Below, one piece after another: positions 16,344 through 25,294 of a stretch of 64,000 nucleotides of DNA (the stretch's first letter is position 1; every line of letters starts with the position of its first letter). The translations under genes were made by a program, and so were the position numbers. The stretch covers positions 62,001 to 126,000 of the forward strand of contig CAMDNE010000001.1 in the NCBI GenBank assembly GCA_945902745.1, written 5' to 3'. The stretch comes from Chitinophaga pinensis (lineage in GTDB: Bacteria > Bacteroidota > Bacteroidia > Flavobacteriales_D > Crocinitomicaceae). The notes under the pieces are model-generated. The model saw only the letters and a list, made by a program, of their open reading frames with translations. It was not told the DNA's origin and ran no database searches.

Positions 16344-17042
16344 TCAACAAATCAACATCAACCTTACCTGTCCATTTGTTTCTACTGGTGCACGATGAAC
16401 ACAAGGTAAAACCTTACTCTCAGGATGGTCAATAGCTAAACGCCAAATGTGACCAAGACCTAAGTTGACAGGAATAGCGTTAGGTTTTACTTGATAATGT
16501 AAGTCAAAGAAAAATTCACTTAAAAAGGCTTCAAATCCTTCGTCTTCTGCTCCGTAGAGTTTTTGAAGTTCGTGCCGAATTTCGGGAATGAGAATTTTTT
16601 GATCTGCTTGTGAGTTGGGAATAAGTTCACTTGCATCGCCATAATACGTGCATAAAAAGGTATCAGTTGGAATAGGGGAGCGGTCTACATGATAAGAATA
16701 AACATCGGTTGGAAAAAACGGAAACGCATCATCTCGTTCATAGTATTTGATCAAATTAAGGATTGGAGAAGCACCATGATCCTTCAATAATTGCAAATCG
16801 CTTATTAGAATTTCACGTGCAAGATTTCCCTGTTCACTCAACTGAAGTGCACGAAGTTCCTGTTCACTCAGTTCTATCATGTTCCCGTCAAAGTCAATCT
16901 TTTTTACAATCTCAGAGAAATCACCAATTAATTCACGGGTCCAACACAATGCATTATTCTCTCCGATAAAAGGAATGGAAACAAGGTCCTGAAAATTTGA
17001 GACGGTTTGAATATGGTTTTCGGAAAGTGAAACAGTGTTCAT
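16344..17042 (-). CDS. Conserved hypothetical protein (possibly DUF1826-like)
   Basis: The 232-aa cytoplasmic protein has conserved-looking blocks DVYSYHVDRSPIPTDTFLCT, SEFFFDLHYQVKPNAIPVNL and LPCVHRAPVETNGQVRLML. The His, Asp and Arg residues in these blocks could form a metal or ligand site, and the HVDR...HRAP layout recalls DUF1826, but I am not sure of that match. It starts with ATG and stands alone between the repeat zone and the MscS gene. Confidence 0.6.
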   Translation of the reverse strand: MNTVSLSENHIQTVSNFQDLVSIPFIGENNALCWTRELIGDFSEIVKKIDFDGNMIELSEQELRALQLSEQGNLAREILISDLQLLKDHGASPILNLIKYYERDDAFPFFPTDVYSYHVDRSPIPTDTFLCTYYGDASELIPNSQADQKILIPEIRHELQKLYGAEDEGFEAFLSEFFFDLHYQVKPNAIPVNLGLGHIWRLAIDHPESKVLPCVHRAPVETNGQVRLMLIC

Positions 17043-17231
17043 AAGGATAAAAGTAGGAAATCATTTGAAGTAAATAGAACTCAATTTTCACTGCCTTTTT
17101 TGTTAATGTCTTTTTTTATAGCGTTCAAGGCCTTTTTAGTGTTCGAATAGTGAGATGCTTGAAAGTTTTAGGGGATATAAATTTTCTTCACCTTTTCCAT
17201 TTGAGGGATAATGAGCGGTTAAAGGTTCCGT

Positions 17232-17687
17232 TTATTTTTCCTGCATCGGGATGATAGAAAATGGTTTTGTCATTAAAATTGAGTTTGGAATAGTGATAAT
17301 TTCGCCTTCTTTTGTTTTGAGATGAACAAAGAAATAGTTTAGTTCAGTCACCTCTCCTTCAAATGGACAATCTTTATCCATTATTTTTATGGTGTCTCCT
17401 AATTTAACAGGATGATTAAAGAACAATAAAATACTTGAGGTGATATTTGAAAGTAAAGACCATTGAGCAAAAAAGGCGATTCCCAATGCAGTAAGAATCG
17501 TACTAGCGAAAAGGGCAATTTCATTTTGATTTAACCCCCAAATGGCAGCTATCAAAATTAGTGCAGTCAAAGAGGTGAAAAGATGTACTGCTTTAATAAT
17601 TATCTTTCGTCTAGCTCTTTGAAGTTGAGTGTTTTTTAAAACATTGTTTATAATTGTATTGATAATGAAAAATGCAAGAACATACAA
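17232..17687 (-). CDS. Small MscS-family mechanosensitive channel, N terminus doubtful
   Basis: The 151-aa product contains the MscS pore helix and beta domain: LTALGIAFFAQWSLLSNITSSILLFFNHPVKLGDTIKI, then GEVTELNYFFVHLKTKEGEIITIPNS. Small channels of this type release solutes on osmotic downshock. The track start is TTG. The same frame continues upstream as IFETAVVLIL until a TAA at 17715-17717, and an ATG 18 bases further upstream reads MGVHKA into that stop. The original N terminus may therefore be interrupted by a nonsense mutation, or a non-ATG start is used. Confidence 0.7.
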   Translation of the reverse strand: MYVLAFFIINTIINNVLKNTQLQRARRKIIIKAVHLFTSLTALILIAAIWGLNQNEIALFASTILTALGIAFFAQWSLLSNITSSILLFFNHPVKLGDTIKIMDKDCPFEGEVTELNYFFVHLKTKEGEIITIPNSILMTKPFSIIPMQEK

Positions 17688-17837
17688 AATAAGTACGACT
17701 GCTGTTTCAAATATTTACGCCTTGTGTACACCCATTTTTTATCGTTTTTTATAAAACATGTTACTTGCCTTTTTTGTTTAATTTTTTAAGGCACTTAAAA
17801 CTGATTTCTTGAAGAAAAGTTTTTATTTTCAATCAAC

Positions 17838-19898
17838 TTAATCAAGAATGAGTTTGTTAGTCAGCACCTTCTTTCCTGATTTTACTTTTAACAAATAAAT
17901 CCCCTTTGGCTCCTTACTAAGATCTATTGATTCGTTTGCAAAAGTACTTGCTTTATAAACGATGGTACCTTGTAAATTGTAGATCTCGATTTCAACTTCA
18001 ATTAAGTCCGAATTATCCGAATTGATAGAGAAAATTCCGTTTGATGGATTTGGTGAAATAGTTATCGTATTTAAAGCGTTTTCATTCAACTCTAAACCAC
18101 TTATTGTAAAACAAAAAGAAGTATCTGCACAACCACTTTGTGTATTGATAACAGCATAATCACCATTCGTTGAAGGAATAAAAACTTGATCTGTTTCATT
18201 TGAAACAAATGAATTGTCAAAACAATCAATCCATTGATAAGTGCCAACAAATGAATTTGAAGCTAAAATACCTAAACTCTGTGTTACAGAAGTATCGATA
18301 ATGGTAACAGTAACATTTAAAATCTGAGGTGCTGATGATCCACAAATGTTGTTAGCAGTAACCAAAATGTCTCCACCAGTTGAAAAAGAAGCGGTTGGAA
18401 TTGAATTCACTGTCGTAGTTCCTGTCCAAGATACGGGCAACGTCCACGAGTAATCAACTGCGTTTGGATCGTTGGTGACAGAATAGAAATTGGTACTATT
18501 TTCACAGATAACAGCATTTCCTAGAATAATACTTGGCGTTGCAGGAATGGAGGTTGTGTTAATTGCTAATGTTTGAGATGGAGATGCTCCACAGCTATTA
18601 TTTGCTGTTACAGTAACGTTTCCACTCGTTGAACTTGATGTTGCATTAATCGAATTTGTGGTTGAACTTCCCGACCAACCAATTGGTAATGTCCACGTAT
18701 AAGAAGTTGCTCCTATAATTGGTGAAATGTCATACGTGTTTGTTGTCGAAGCACAAATACCAGCATTTCCATTTATTGCTGCTGGTTGCGCTAAAACACC
18801 GTTTGCTACATTAATTGTGAGAGTTTGTGGAGCAGATGAGCCACAAACATTCACTGTAGAGATTAAAATATTTCCACTCGTAACAGAAGCTGTTGCCGAA
18901 ATTGTATTTGTTGCAGAACTTCCAGTCCAACCTAGGGGCAAAGTCCACGTATAAGAAGTTGCTCCAGGAACAGATGTAACGTTATACGAATTCACTGTTA
19001 AAGCACAAATAGCAGAATTACCATTCACACTTGTTGGCGTATTTGGGATGCTATTCACAACGGTTATTGCCACTGTTCTTAAAGGAGATGATCCACAACT
19101 ATTATTTGCAGTAACGGTAATGTTTCCGCTTAAACTGCCGCATGTCGTCCCAATAGAATTAGTCGTTGAAGTGCCCGTCCAGCCCACTGGGTATGTCCAT
19201 GTATAAGAAGTAGCTGTAGGTATCGATACTACAGAATACGTGTTTGAAGTGCTTGTACAAATCGTTGTGTTTCCAGTTATTGGCGCTGGAGTAGGAGGAA
19301 TGCTTGTCACTGTAATGGCTAATGTTTGAGGAACAGAAGAACCACAAGACACATTTGCAGTAACTGAAATGTTTCCACTTGTTGCACTTGAAGTTGTGGT
19401 AATGGAAGTTGTTGAAGAAGTTCCTGACCAACCTCCAGGCAAAGTCCATGTATACGATGTTGCTCCAGCGACAGGGGAAATACTATACGTGTTGGATGTT
19501 CCAGAGCAAATTGCTGTATTTCCTGTTATCAATCCCGGTTGGGCTGGTGTAGGGCAAGGAGAAACGACAATTGTTCCTTTCATTCCCATTGCAGCATGTG
19601 GTGTGCACACAAAATAATGTGTTCCAACTGCCAATTGCGCTGGCAAAACCATTCCACCTCCAAAAGCAGTTTGAAATCCTCCAGGCAATGGCGTGTTTCC
19701 ATTTGCTGTCCAAGTTCCTAAACTTACTTCACGAGCATCATGCGATCCCCCAATTGTGAATACAACAGTGTCTCCAAAAAGAATATTTGTTGTGGCTGGA
19801 GTAAATGTTAATCCAGAAGTATTAATCGTCCAAATTGTACAAAAAGCAGATGTGCTTATTGTGATTAATAGTAGCGAGAGAAGTGATTTTAATTTCAT
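17838..19898 (-). CDS. T9SS type A cargo: cupredoxin plus PKD-like repeats
   Basis: The 686-aa exported protein has a signal peptide, then a plastocyanin-type cupredoxin domain (about residues 22-113) with the type 1 copper ligands His53 (GSHDA), Cys98, His101 and Met106 (FVCTPHAAMGMKG). Five or six repeats of about 82 aa follow, each with GNxxIC...SYTWTLP...GNxxVTANNSCG, of the Ig/PKD_6 kind. The C terminus (ISPNPSNGIFSI ... GIYLLKVKSGKKVLTNKLIL) is a type A sorting domain for secretion by the type IX system. It may be a copper-binding surface protein. A heptamer array lies 7 bases upstream of the start. Confidence 0.9.
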   Translation of the reverse strand: MKLKSLLSLLLITISTSAFCTIWTINTSGLTFTPATTNILFGDTVVFTIGGSHDAREVSLGTWTANGNTPLPGGFQTAFGGGMVLPAQLAVGTHYFVCTPHAAMGMKGTIVVSPCPTPAQPGLITGNTAICSGTSNTYSISPVAGATSYTWTLPGGWSGTSSTTSITTTSSATSGNISVTANVSCGSSVPQTLAITVTSIPPTPAPITGNTTICTSTSNTYSVVSIPTATSYTWTYPVGWTGTSTTNSIGTTCGSLSGNITVTANNSCGSSPLRTVAITVVNSIPNTPTSVNGNSAICALTVNSYNVTSVPGATSYTWTLPLGWTGSSATNTISATASVTSGNILISTVNVCGSSAPQTLTINVANGVLAQPAAINGNAGICASTTNTYDISPIIGATSYTWTLPIGWSGSSTTNSINATSSSTSGNVTVTANNSCGASPSQTLAINTTSIPATPSIILGNAVICENSTNFYSVTNDPNAVDYSWTLPVSWTGTTTVNSIPTASFSTGGDILVTANNICGSSAPQILNVTVTIIDTSVTQSLGILASNSFVGTYQWIDCFDNSFVSNETDQVFIPSTNGDYAVINTQSGCADTSFCFTISGLELNENALNTITISPNPSNGIFSINSDNSDLIEVEIEIYNLQGTIVYKASTFANESIDLSKEPKGIYLLKVKSGKKVLTNKLILD

Positions 19899-19905
19899 TT
19901 TATAG

Positions 19906-19968
19906 AATTTGTAATTTGTAATTTGTAATTTGTAATTCGTGATTTGTAATTCGTAATTCGTAATTCGT
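19906..19968. repeat. Heptanucleotide tandem array AATTYGT x9
   Basis: Nine consecutive 7-mers, mostly AATTTGT then AATTCGT with GATTTGT once, end in GATTTTT. The array begins 7 bases upstream of the start codon of the cupredoxin-PKD gene and fills most of the gap to the alpha/beta hydrolase stop. It is one of three period-7 arrays in the window. Confidence 0.9.
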
Positions 19969-19992
19969 GATTTTTTGAGATAAGTAAATAGC

Positions 19993-21393
19993 TTATTTCA
20001 CTTGTTCATTTATCCAATTCAACATCAATTCCAACGCTGCCGGCGAAATAGTTTGTTCAATTTCCGAATATTCACTTGGCGAACCTGTTTCACATTCTTG
20101 GAACAAATGGTTCAACTTATCTAATTCTTTAATCGTTACCTTTTGGTTGCCACCTTTCGCTAAAGCTGTTTGTATTGCCGTTAAATTTTCTTTGGCAGGA
20201 ACTTGTAAATCTTTAGAGCCGTTAATCGCTAAAACAGGACATTTTACTTTTCCCAAGACAATAGCGGGATTGTATTTTATAAAATAAACCATCCACGGTG
20301 TAGCAATTTGTTCAACAGTATATTTAACATATTCTTCATCAGAAACTCCTTCAGGTTTGCCAGAATCAGGATTTTCTTTCAAGGATGCTAACATGTGAAC
20401 GGATAGGTCCTTTTTTATTTGATCAAGATCAGTTGATTTTTTTATAATTTCAAACAATTCGGTATTTTCCTTTTTTCCAAGTATAAGATTCTCTTCACTT
20501 TCGCCAGATGCGCGACCAATTAACTCTTGTTGCAATAACAATAGTTCATCCCCAGGAATTCCTGTTCCAGCCAATAATACGATGAATGCAACATTCTTTG
20601 ATTTAGCTGCAACAATCGGAGCAATAATTCCACCTTCACTGTGACCAGCCAATCCAATTTTCTTTTTGTTAACGCCTTTTTTAGTCATTAAAAATGCAAT
20701 AGCTGCTTGCACATCAGTAGCGAAATCTTGTGTTGTTGCCGTTTTAAAATCTCCAGTAGAAGAAGCTGTTCCGCGGTCATCGTATCTCAAAACTCCGATT
20801 CCATTGCGTGTTAAATAATCTGACAAAACAAGAAAAGGTTTGTGACCCATTAATTCTTCATCACGATTTTGTGGTCCACTTCCAGAGATTAAAATAACAA
20901 CTGGATAAACACCTTCTTTTTTCGGAAGGGTCAATGTTCCTGAAAGTGTAACACCAGCTTTTTTGTTCTTAAAGGTGACATCTTCGGAATAATATGGATA
21001 GGGTTCTATTGGATTTTGAGGACGTAATGCTTCAACTAATTCTATTTTATCATGAGATAAATCCATTGAAAAGGTTTGTCCAGCTTGACTAAAATTGCCA
21101 ACGATAATGTTGTCTTTCCCCAACGTTCCAACGTATTCGATTTTTGCTTTCTCGATTTTAATATTCAATAGATTGTTTTCAAAACTCGTTGAAGAAGTCG
21201 GGATATCCTTGGCTCCCTGATCTGGGCTATCCATTGTGGAAGTATAACCAGTTGCTGTTTTTGAAATATTGAACACGAGACGCAACTGCATTCCTTGAAT
21301 CTTTAATACACCGTTCCACTGACCAGTAATTTCTTGACTTGTGGAATTGTATACACTGATAAAAGTTATAATGAATAAAAGTGATTTCAACAT
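19993..21393 (-). CDS. Secreted alpha/beta hydrolase
   Basis: The 466-aa protein has a signal peptide (MLKSLLFIITFISVYNSTS) and an N-terminal beta-rich domain (about residues 20-130, beginning ITGQWNGVLKIQG). An alpha/beta hydrolase domain follows, with the oxyanion region ILISGSGPQNRDEE, nucleophile Ser in GLAGHSEGG near residue 250, and the likely acid and His in NGSKDLQVP and KLNHLFQ. It belongs with periplasmic esterase or peptidase-like hydrolases; the substrate is unknown. It is monocistronic as far as can be seen. Confidence 0.85.
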   Translation of the reverse strand: MLKSLLFIITFISVYNSTSQEITGQWNGVLKIQGMQLRLVFNISKTATGYTSTMDSPDQGAKDIPTSSTSFENNLLNIKIEKAKIEYVGTLGKDNIIVGNFSQAGQTFSMDLSHDKIELVEALRPQNPIEPYPYYSEDVTFKNKKAGVTLSGTLTLPKKEGVYPVVILISGSGPQNRDEELMGHKPFLVLSDYLTRNGIGVLRYDDRGTASSTGDFKTATTQDFATDVQAAIAFLMTKKGVNKKKIGLAGHSEGGIIAPIVAAKSKNVAFIVLLAGTGIPGDELLLLQQELIGRASGESEENLILGKKENTELFEIIKKSTDLDQIKKDLSVHMLASLKENPDSGKPEGVSDEEYVKYTVEQIATPWMVYFIKYNPAIVLGKVKCPVLAINGSKDLQVPAKENLTAIQTALAKGGNQKVTIKELDKLNHLFQECETGSPSEYSEIEQTISPAALELMLNWINEQVK

Positions 21394-21531
21394 TGTATAT
21401 TGATTTGGTGATGTTTTATTGATACTGATAAAAGTAACTATTTTTTTAGGGATGAAAAAATAGAATGTGGATTAAACTCCCATTTTGTTTTCGAAATACT
21501 GTTTGATACTGATTTTTAGCCCAAATTCTAT

Positions 21532-22728
21532 TTAATCAGCTTCAGTAAATTCAAGTCGAAAAACCAATCCATTCTCATTGTGAAAGGAATAAGTTCCGTT
21601 TATTTGATCTGAAAGGGATTTGATTAAATCTATTCCCAATGAGTTGGAAACACTAAAATCCAGATTTTTCAATCCTGGTCCGTTGTCTTTTACAACCAGT
21701 TTTATGCAACCATCTTCCAAATAGAAGATGATTTGAATTTGAAGTTTTTGATTCTCAACGTGCCCATATTTATATGAATTGGTAATTAATTCATTTAAAA
21801 TCAAACCACAGGGAATGGCATTTGCTAAATCTAGATTGATGTTTTCAGTTACCAGAATTATTTCATCATTTTCAGAATTACCATGGGAATTTCTGATTTC
21901 ACCAACCAAATTTTGAATATAGTCTTTGAAATTTAACCCAATAACATTATTACTATTGAAGATGTTGTTGTGAACTAGTGCCATTGAAAAAACCCTGTTG
22001 CGACAATCTTCTAATGCTGCTTTGACTTCCAATGAATCAGACATGTTCTTTTTTAAATTCAATAAGCTTGTTACAATATTCATATTGTTTTTAACCCGAT
22101 GAAAAACCTCAGCTAGCAGGACATCTTTTTCAAGAAGCATCTTTTTAATTTCGTTTTCTTGACTGATTGATTCAAACGTTATAGAAATAGTAAAAGAAAT
22201 CGTAGTGGTAATTGCAATTAATATATTAATAATAGAGAGGCTGTTAATGTTACCAATTGTTAATATTGACTGATCCCCGTTTTTAGAGTATCCAATTAAA
22301 ATGACAGCTATTGAAGATAAACAAAGTAAACTTATAATGATGAGGTGTTTGAGCATTTCCTTTCGGCCAAGCAATTGCACAATTGCAATGATCATTGGGA
22401 AATAAAACAGTAACATCATTGAATCTTTTCCCATTTTTAAACTCAAGGAAGTGAAAAATAAAAACCCCCAAATAAAAAACCAATAGGAAGTCCAAATGTA
22501 ATTTGTGTATTTATTTAAAATGAAAACTACCGGAAAAGCAAAAAAAGCAATAAAGCAATCTAAAATAAAATCGGGATAGTCAAAATACCAAAACAAAGCA
22601 ATACCGGCAGTCATATTGAACATGCCAATTATAGCAATAGTATTTAATTTTCTTACAAGGTGACTTTCCCACGTCAGATAATGGGGTTTTATGCCAATTG
22701 CAATTATGGGCTCGATAAATTGTTTCAT
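21532..22728 (-). CDS. Membrane sensor histidine kinase (HisKA_2 type)
   Basis: The 398-aa protein has about six transmembrane helices in the first 190 residues and no periplasmic sensor domain, then a HisKA_2 dimerisation region with the phospho-acceptor His in EVFHRVKNNMNIVTSLLNL (near residue 211). A HATPase_c domain follows with the N box LILNELITNSYKYGH and G box VVKDNGPGLKN. No response regulator gene adjoins, so it is an orphan kinase, perhaps sensing membrane state or a lipophilic signal. ATG start; a short intergenic region precedes it. Confidence 0.88.
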   Translation of the reverse strand: MKQFIEPIIAIGIKPHYLTWESHLVRKLNTIAIIGMFNMTAGIALFWYFDYPDFILDCFIAFFAFPVVFILNKYTNYIWTSYWFFIWGFLFFTSLSLKMGKDSMMLLFYFPMIIAIVQLLGRKEMLKHLIIISLLCLSSIAVILIGYSKNGDQSILTIGNINSLSIINILIAITTTISFTISITFESISQENEIKKMLLEKDVLLAEVFHRVKNNMNIVTSLLNLKKNMSDSLEVKAALEDCRNRVFSMALVHNNIFNSNNVIGLNFKDYIQNLVGEIRNSHGNSENDEIILVTENINLDLANAIPCGLILNELITNSYKYGHVENQKLQIQIIFYLEDGCIKLVVKDNGPGLKNLDFSVSNSLGIDLIKSLSDQINGTYSFHNENGLVFRLEFTEAD

Positions 22729-22797
22729 CCCAGATCTAATCGTTCAATATTATAATGATAATGTTGAAGTTACTTAATTTTTCTGGAAAAAGAAAGC

Positions 22798-23358
22798 TTA
22801 TTGTTTATTTTTTATTCCTGCTACTATTTCTTTTTGAATGGTTTGACCAATATCTTTATTGTACCAATTTTGTAAAGCAACTTTTTGATCGACAACCGAC
22901 AATTGTTGCGCTTTTGATTCAAGAAACAAAATAGTTGCCGGTTCAGGTCTTGGACCCCAAACAAATAAATCTGTATTGTTGGCATCTCGAATAATCAAGC
23001 GGGGAATCGATTTTCCTCCATTTATTAAGTAGTTTTCTATTTCAGAATTTTCGCTGTCTCTCAGTTGGATTTCTAGCGTTATTAATGGATTCAATTCAGC
23101 CAGTTTCACGATAAATGGGACACAATGTGCAGCATCACCACACCAAGGTTCAGCAATGATAACCCACGTTTGTTTTGTTGAAATTGAATTGATAGCAGCT
23201 ATCGATTCAGAAAGAATTTCACCTTTTTTTATCCACCTATTTTGACGTGAAAAATTGAGTTTGGTATATTCTAAAAAATGAGGATCATCGTATGGAGAAT
23301 GAAGTAGTTTGCCTGCTAAAACCTCGTCGAATGTCTGTTGGTAGTCCTTGAATGTCAT
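22798..23358 (-). CDS. Thioredoxin-fold protein
   Basis: The 186-aa cytoplasmic protein belongs to the thioredoxin_9-like group. WVIIAEPWCGDAAHCVPFI gives a CGDAAHC site, in which the two cysteines are five positions apart rather than in a CxxC, and SIPRLIIRD supplies the cis-Pro. Family members are common in Bacteroidota and are probably redox or thiol-handling proteins, but no function is established from sequence. It has no signal peptide and stands alone. Confidence 0.8.
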   Translation of the reverse strand: MTFKDYQQTFDEVLAGKLLHSPYDDPHFLEYTKLNFSRQNRWIKKGEILSESIAAINSISTKQTWVIIAEPWCGDAAHCVPFIVKLAELNPLITLEIQLRDSENSEIENYLINGGKSIPRLIIRDANNTDLFVWGPRPEPATILFLESKAQQLSVVDQKVALQNWYNKDIGQTIQKEIVAGIKNKQ

Positions 23359-23487
23359 GTCTTTGAATTTTTCTGTAAAGTTAAGGCCAGTTTTAAAAAT
23401 GAAAGCAACTTATATTACAAAACAGGATGCTTGAAATTACAATTGGAATGCAATAATACCCTGATTTTGTATTTATCAGAGACAAAG

Positions 23488-23520
23488 AAAGTCCACAAAA
23501 ACGAATCTTTGTGGACTTTT
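23488..23520. terminator. Bidirectional hairpin terminator
   Basis: AAAGTCCACAAA pairs with TTTGTGGACTTT around an 8-nt loop. T runs lie on either side of the stem. It sits 18 bases beyond the stop of the minus-strand lipoprotein gene and should end the operon that begins at 24844. Confidence 0.75.
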
Positions 23521-23537
23521 TAACTAGAAGAAAATGC

Positions 23538-23930
23538 TTATTGAGGCAAGCAAACAATACTAATCTCTTTCATTTCCATATTTCCATCATGGTCTTTTTC
23601 AACGTCTACTAATAGTTTAACAACCGAAGTGTCTGTTACATTGTTCGTCCAAGAATAATCCAATGCGTAGTTTGCCGCGTGAACATCATGCACCTCAGAA
23701 AATACTGCACTTCCAGTTGTTAAATTTGTGAAAGTAACCGTGTAACCATGCATTTCTGCAGAACCTGATACTGTTCCTGTTAAATGTACTGCTGCTCCAA
23801 AAGGAATGGTGTCATTTGCACTGGGTGTATTGAACGTGATTGTTGCGGTTACTACTTCCTCTTCTTTTTCTTTTTTACAAGAGATAAGTGTTACGAATAA
23901 TACGGCGATAAGAATTATTGATTTTTTCAT
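23538..23930 (-). CDS. Small lipoprotein with an Ig-like domain
   Basis: The 130-aa protein has a lipoprotein signal (MKKSIILIAVLFVTLISCKK) and a single beta-sandwich-like domain with ATITFNTPSANDTIPFG and HLTGTVSG, ending DHDGNMEMKEISIVCLPQ. The mature part is rich in His and acidic residues (MHGY, EVHDVHAAN, EKDHDGN), which could bind a divalent metal. Its start codon overlaps the upstream outer membrane protein gene by 4 bases, so they work together, perhaps at the outer membrane. Confidence 0.7.
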   Translation of the reverse strand: MKKSIILIAVLFVTLISCKKEKEEEVVTATITFNTPSANDTIPFGAAVHLTGTVSGSAEMHGYTVTFTNLTTGSAVFSEVHDVHAANYALDYSWTNNVTDTSVVKLLVDVEKDHDGNMEMKEISIVCLPQ

Positions 23931-24844
23931 TTTTTAAGTTTTTTAGATATTAAATAATTTATTGAAATGGATACCAGTTCTTTTTGCTGAACTGACCCAT
24001 TTCCTAAGTTTTGATAGATTGGTAATTGACCATAGAGCGATAAAAACCAGTTTGCACGAATAATATTCAATCCAAGTTTACCACTAACAATTTCTCCATT
24101 GTTTTTGCTGTCACTCGTTGTATATCCATTTATGCGATCTTTCAGAATTAAACTGGCTTGGAATCCAACATATGGACGAAATGTAGTCTTCGAAAATTTG
24201 AACATTCTAAACAGTGTGCCTCCAATTGAGAATGAATTCCCATATTGATAGCCATATTTATTTTGCAAAGAATAGGAATTTGAAGCTTCAATTTGTCCTC
24301 CATTTTTGCCCGACTGAAAAATATAATTGGCAAAGAGCGTAAAATTAAACGCTCCAGTTCCAGGATACATATTTGACATCGTATGCGCACTTTCTGCATA
24401 CCTACCAGTTGGTGATTTTATCCCAAATCCAATGTTTAACTGTTGGTTGATAATGCCATTCGTGTCTTTTTGAATAACAGGCGTATAGAAACTCTGTAAG
24501 CCAATGTCACCAATTCCAGACTGGATAGTTTTGGACCCACTTTCGATTTGAATCGCATAAGAATAGGGCAGTGTCCCAATTATTTGCCAACGATTGGACA
24601 ATTGAAATTTACCTACCAACTCTGATATTAGAAAGTACTCGGTTGAGTTGGTTGCAACTCCCGTTAATAGTGATTCATCATGACTGAAATAGCGTCTATA
24701 GCTAGATCGAAATCCAATAAAATGGAAATCATTGGTAGGTGTAAAACCATTCATGCCAGACGTACTGACGCCACCACAAACATCACACGCCGCAGCTGTG
24801 AAATGCAGGTATACACCAATTGTTAATGCAACATATTTGAGCAT
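23927..24844 (-). CDS. Outer membrane transporter-like protein with CDVCGG motif
   Basis: The 305-aa protein has a signal peptide ending AAA and a mature N terminus CDVCGGVSTSGMNGFTP, a Cys pair that could bind a metal. The rest is beta-rich with GFGIKSPTGRYA and repeated aromatic-ended strands, consistent with a transporter-like barrel (Phenol_MetA_deg/porin type). It is coupled by an ATGA overlap to the His-rich lipoprotein. Metal export or uptake is inferred from the motifs and neighbours only. Confidence 0.7.
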   Translation of the reverse strand: MLKYVALTIGVYLHFTAAACDVCGGVSTSGMNGFTPTNDFHFIGFRSSYRRYFSHDESLLTGVATNSTEYFLISELVGKFQLSNRWQIIGTLPYSYAIQIESGSKTIQSGIGDIGLQSFYTPVIQKDTNGIINQQLNIGFGIKSPTGRYAESAHTMSNMYPGTGAFNFTLFANYIFQSGKNGGQIEASNSYSLQNKYGYQYGNSFSIGGTLFRMFKFSKTTFRPYVGFQASLILKDRINGYTTSDSKNNGEIVSGKLGLNIIRANWFLSLYGQLPIYQNLGNGSVQQKELVSISINYLISKKLKK

Positions 24845-24895
24845 ACAATTAGATTTAAATAAGTAAAATCGGACTAATAATTTTAGTTCCTTTTA

Positions 24896-25294
24896 TTATG
24901 AAAATCTTGTGGTAGGTGGATGGAAAATAGCAGATAAATGCTCTTTCGAATGAAGAGAAGCATACATGTAAAAGTGCTTTTTTGGTTCACTTCTAAACGA
25001 TGAAAAAATAGACGATTCAATCTGTAAAATCGTACAACTTTGAAGTTCTATTTTTCCTGTAAATGGATTGTGTTTTTTACTGGATGCATTTTTTAATTCC
25101 TCTGCTTCCAATTTTTTCAATTGCTTTGCCAAGTAGCATTTACCATTACATTTCATGGTTGGCTTATCCTTGTTTTCACACTTTTCCTTGGTAATTCTTG
25201 TTTGATCTAGCTTATACCATACTTCCCAACCTAGAAAAAAGAAACTTTTTCCTAATAAGGCTGTGGTTAAAAATATGGTAAAAAGCAGTCTCAT
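24896..25294 (-). CDS. Conserved hypothetical exported protein with CNGKC motif
   Basis: A protein of about 132 aa with one N-terminal hydrophobic segment and a conserved-looking KPTMKCNGKCYLAKQLKK motif preceded by ITKEKCENK. The three cysteines suggest a metal site. The track ORF starts at TTG; I prefer the ATG whose A is shared with the TGA stop of the upstream E1 gene (TGATG), implying reinitiation. Such proteins occur in Bacteroidota near metal-handling genes, to my recollection, but no function is proven. Confidence 0.65.
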   Translation of the reverse strand: MRLLFTIFLTTALLGKSFFFLGWEVWYKLDQTRITKEKCENKDKPTMKCNGKCYLAKQLKKLEAEELKNASSKKHNPFTGKIELQSCTILQIESSIFSSFRSEPKKHFYMYASLHSKEHLSAIFHPPTTRFS

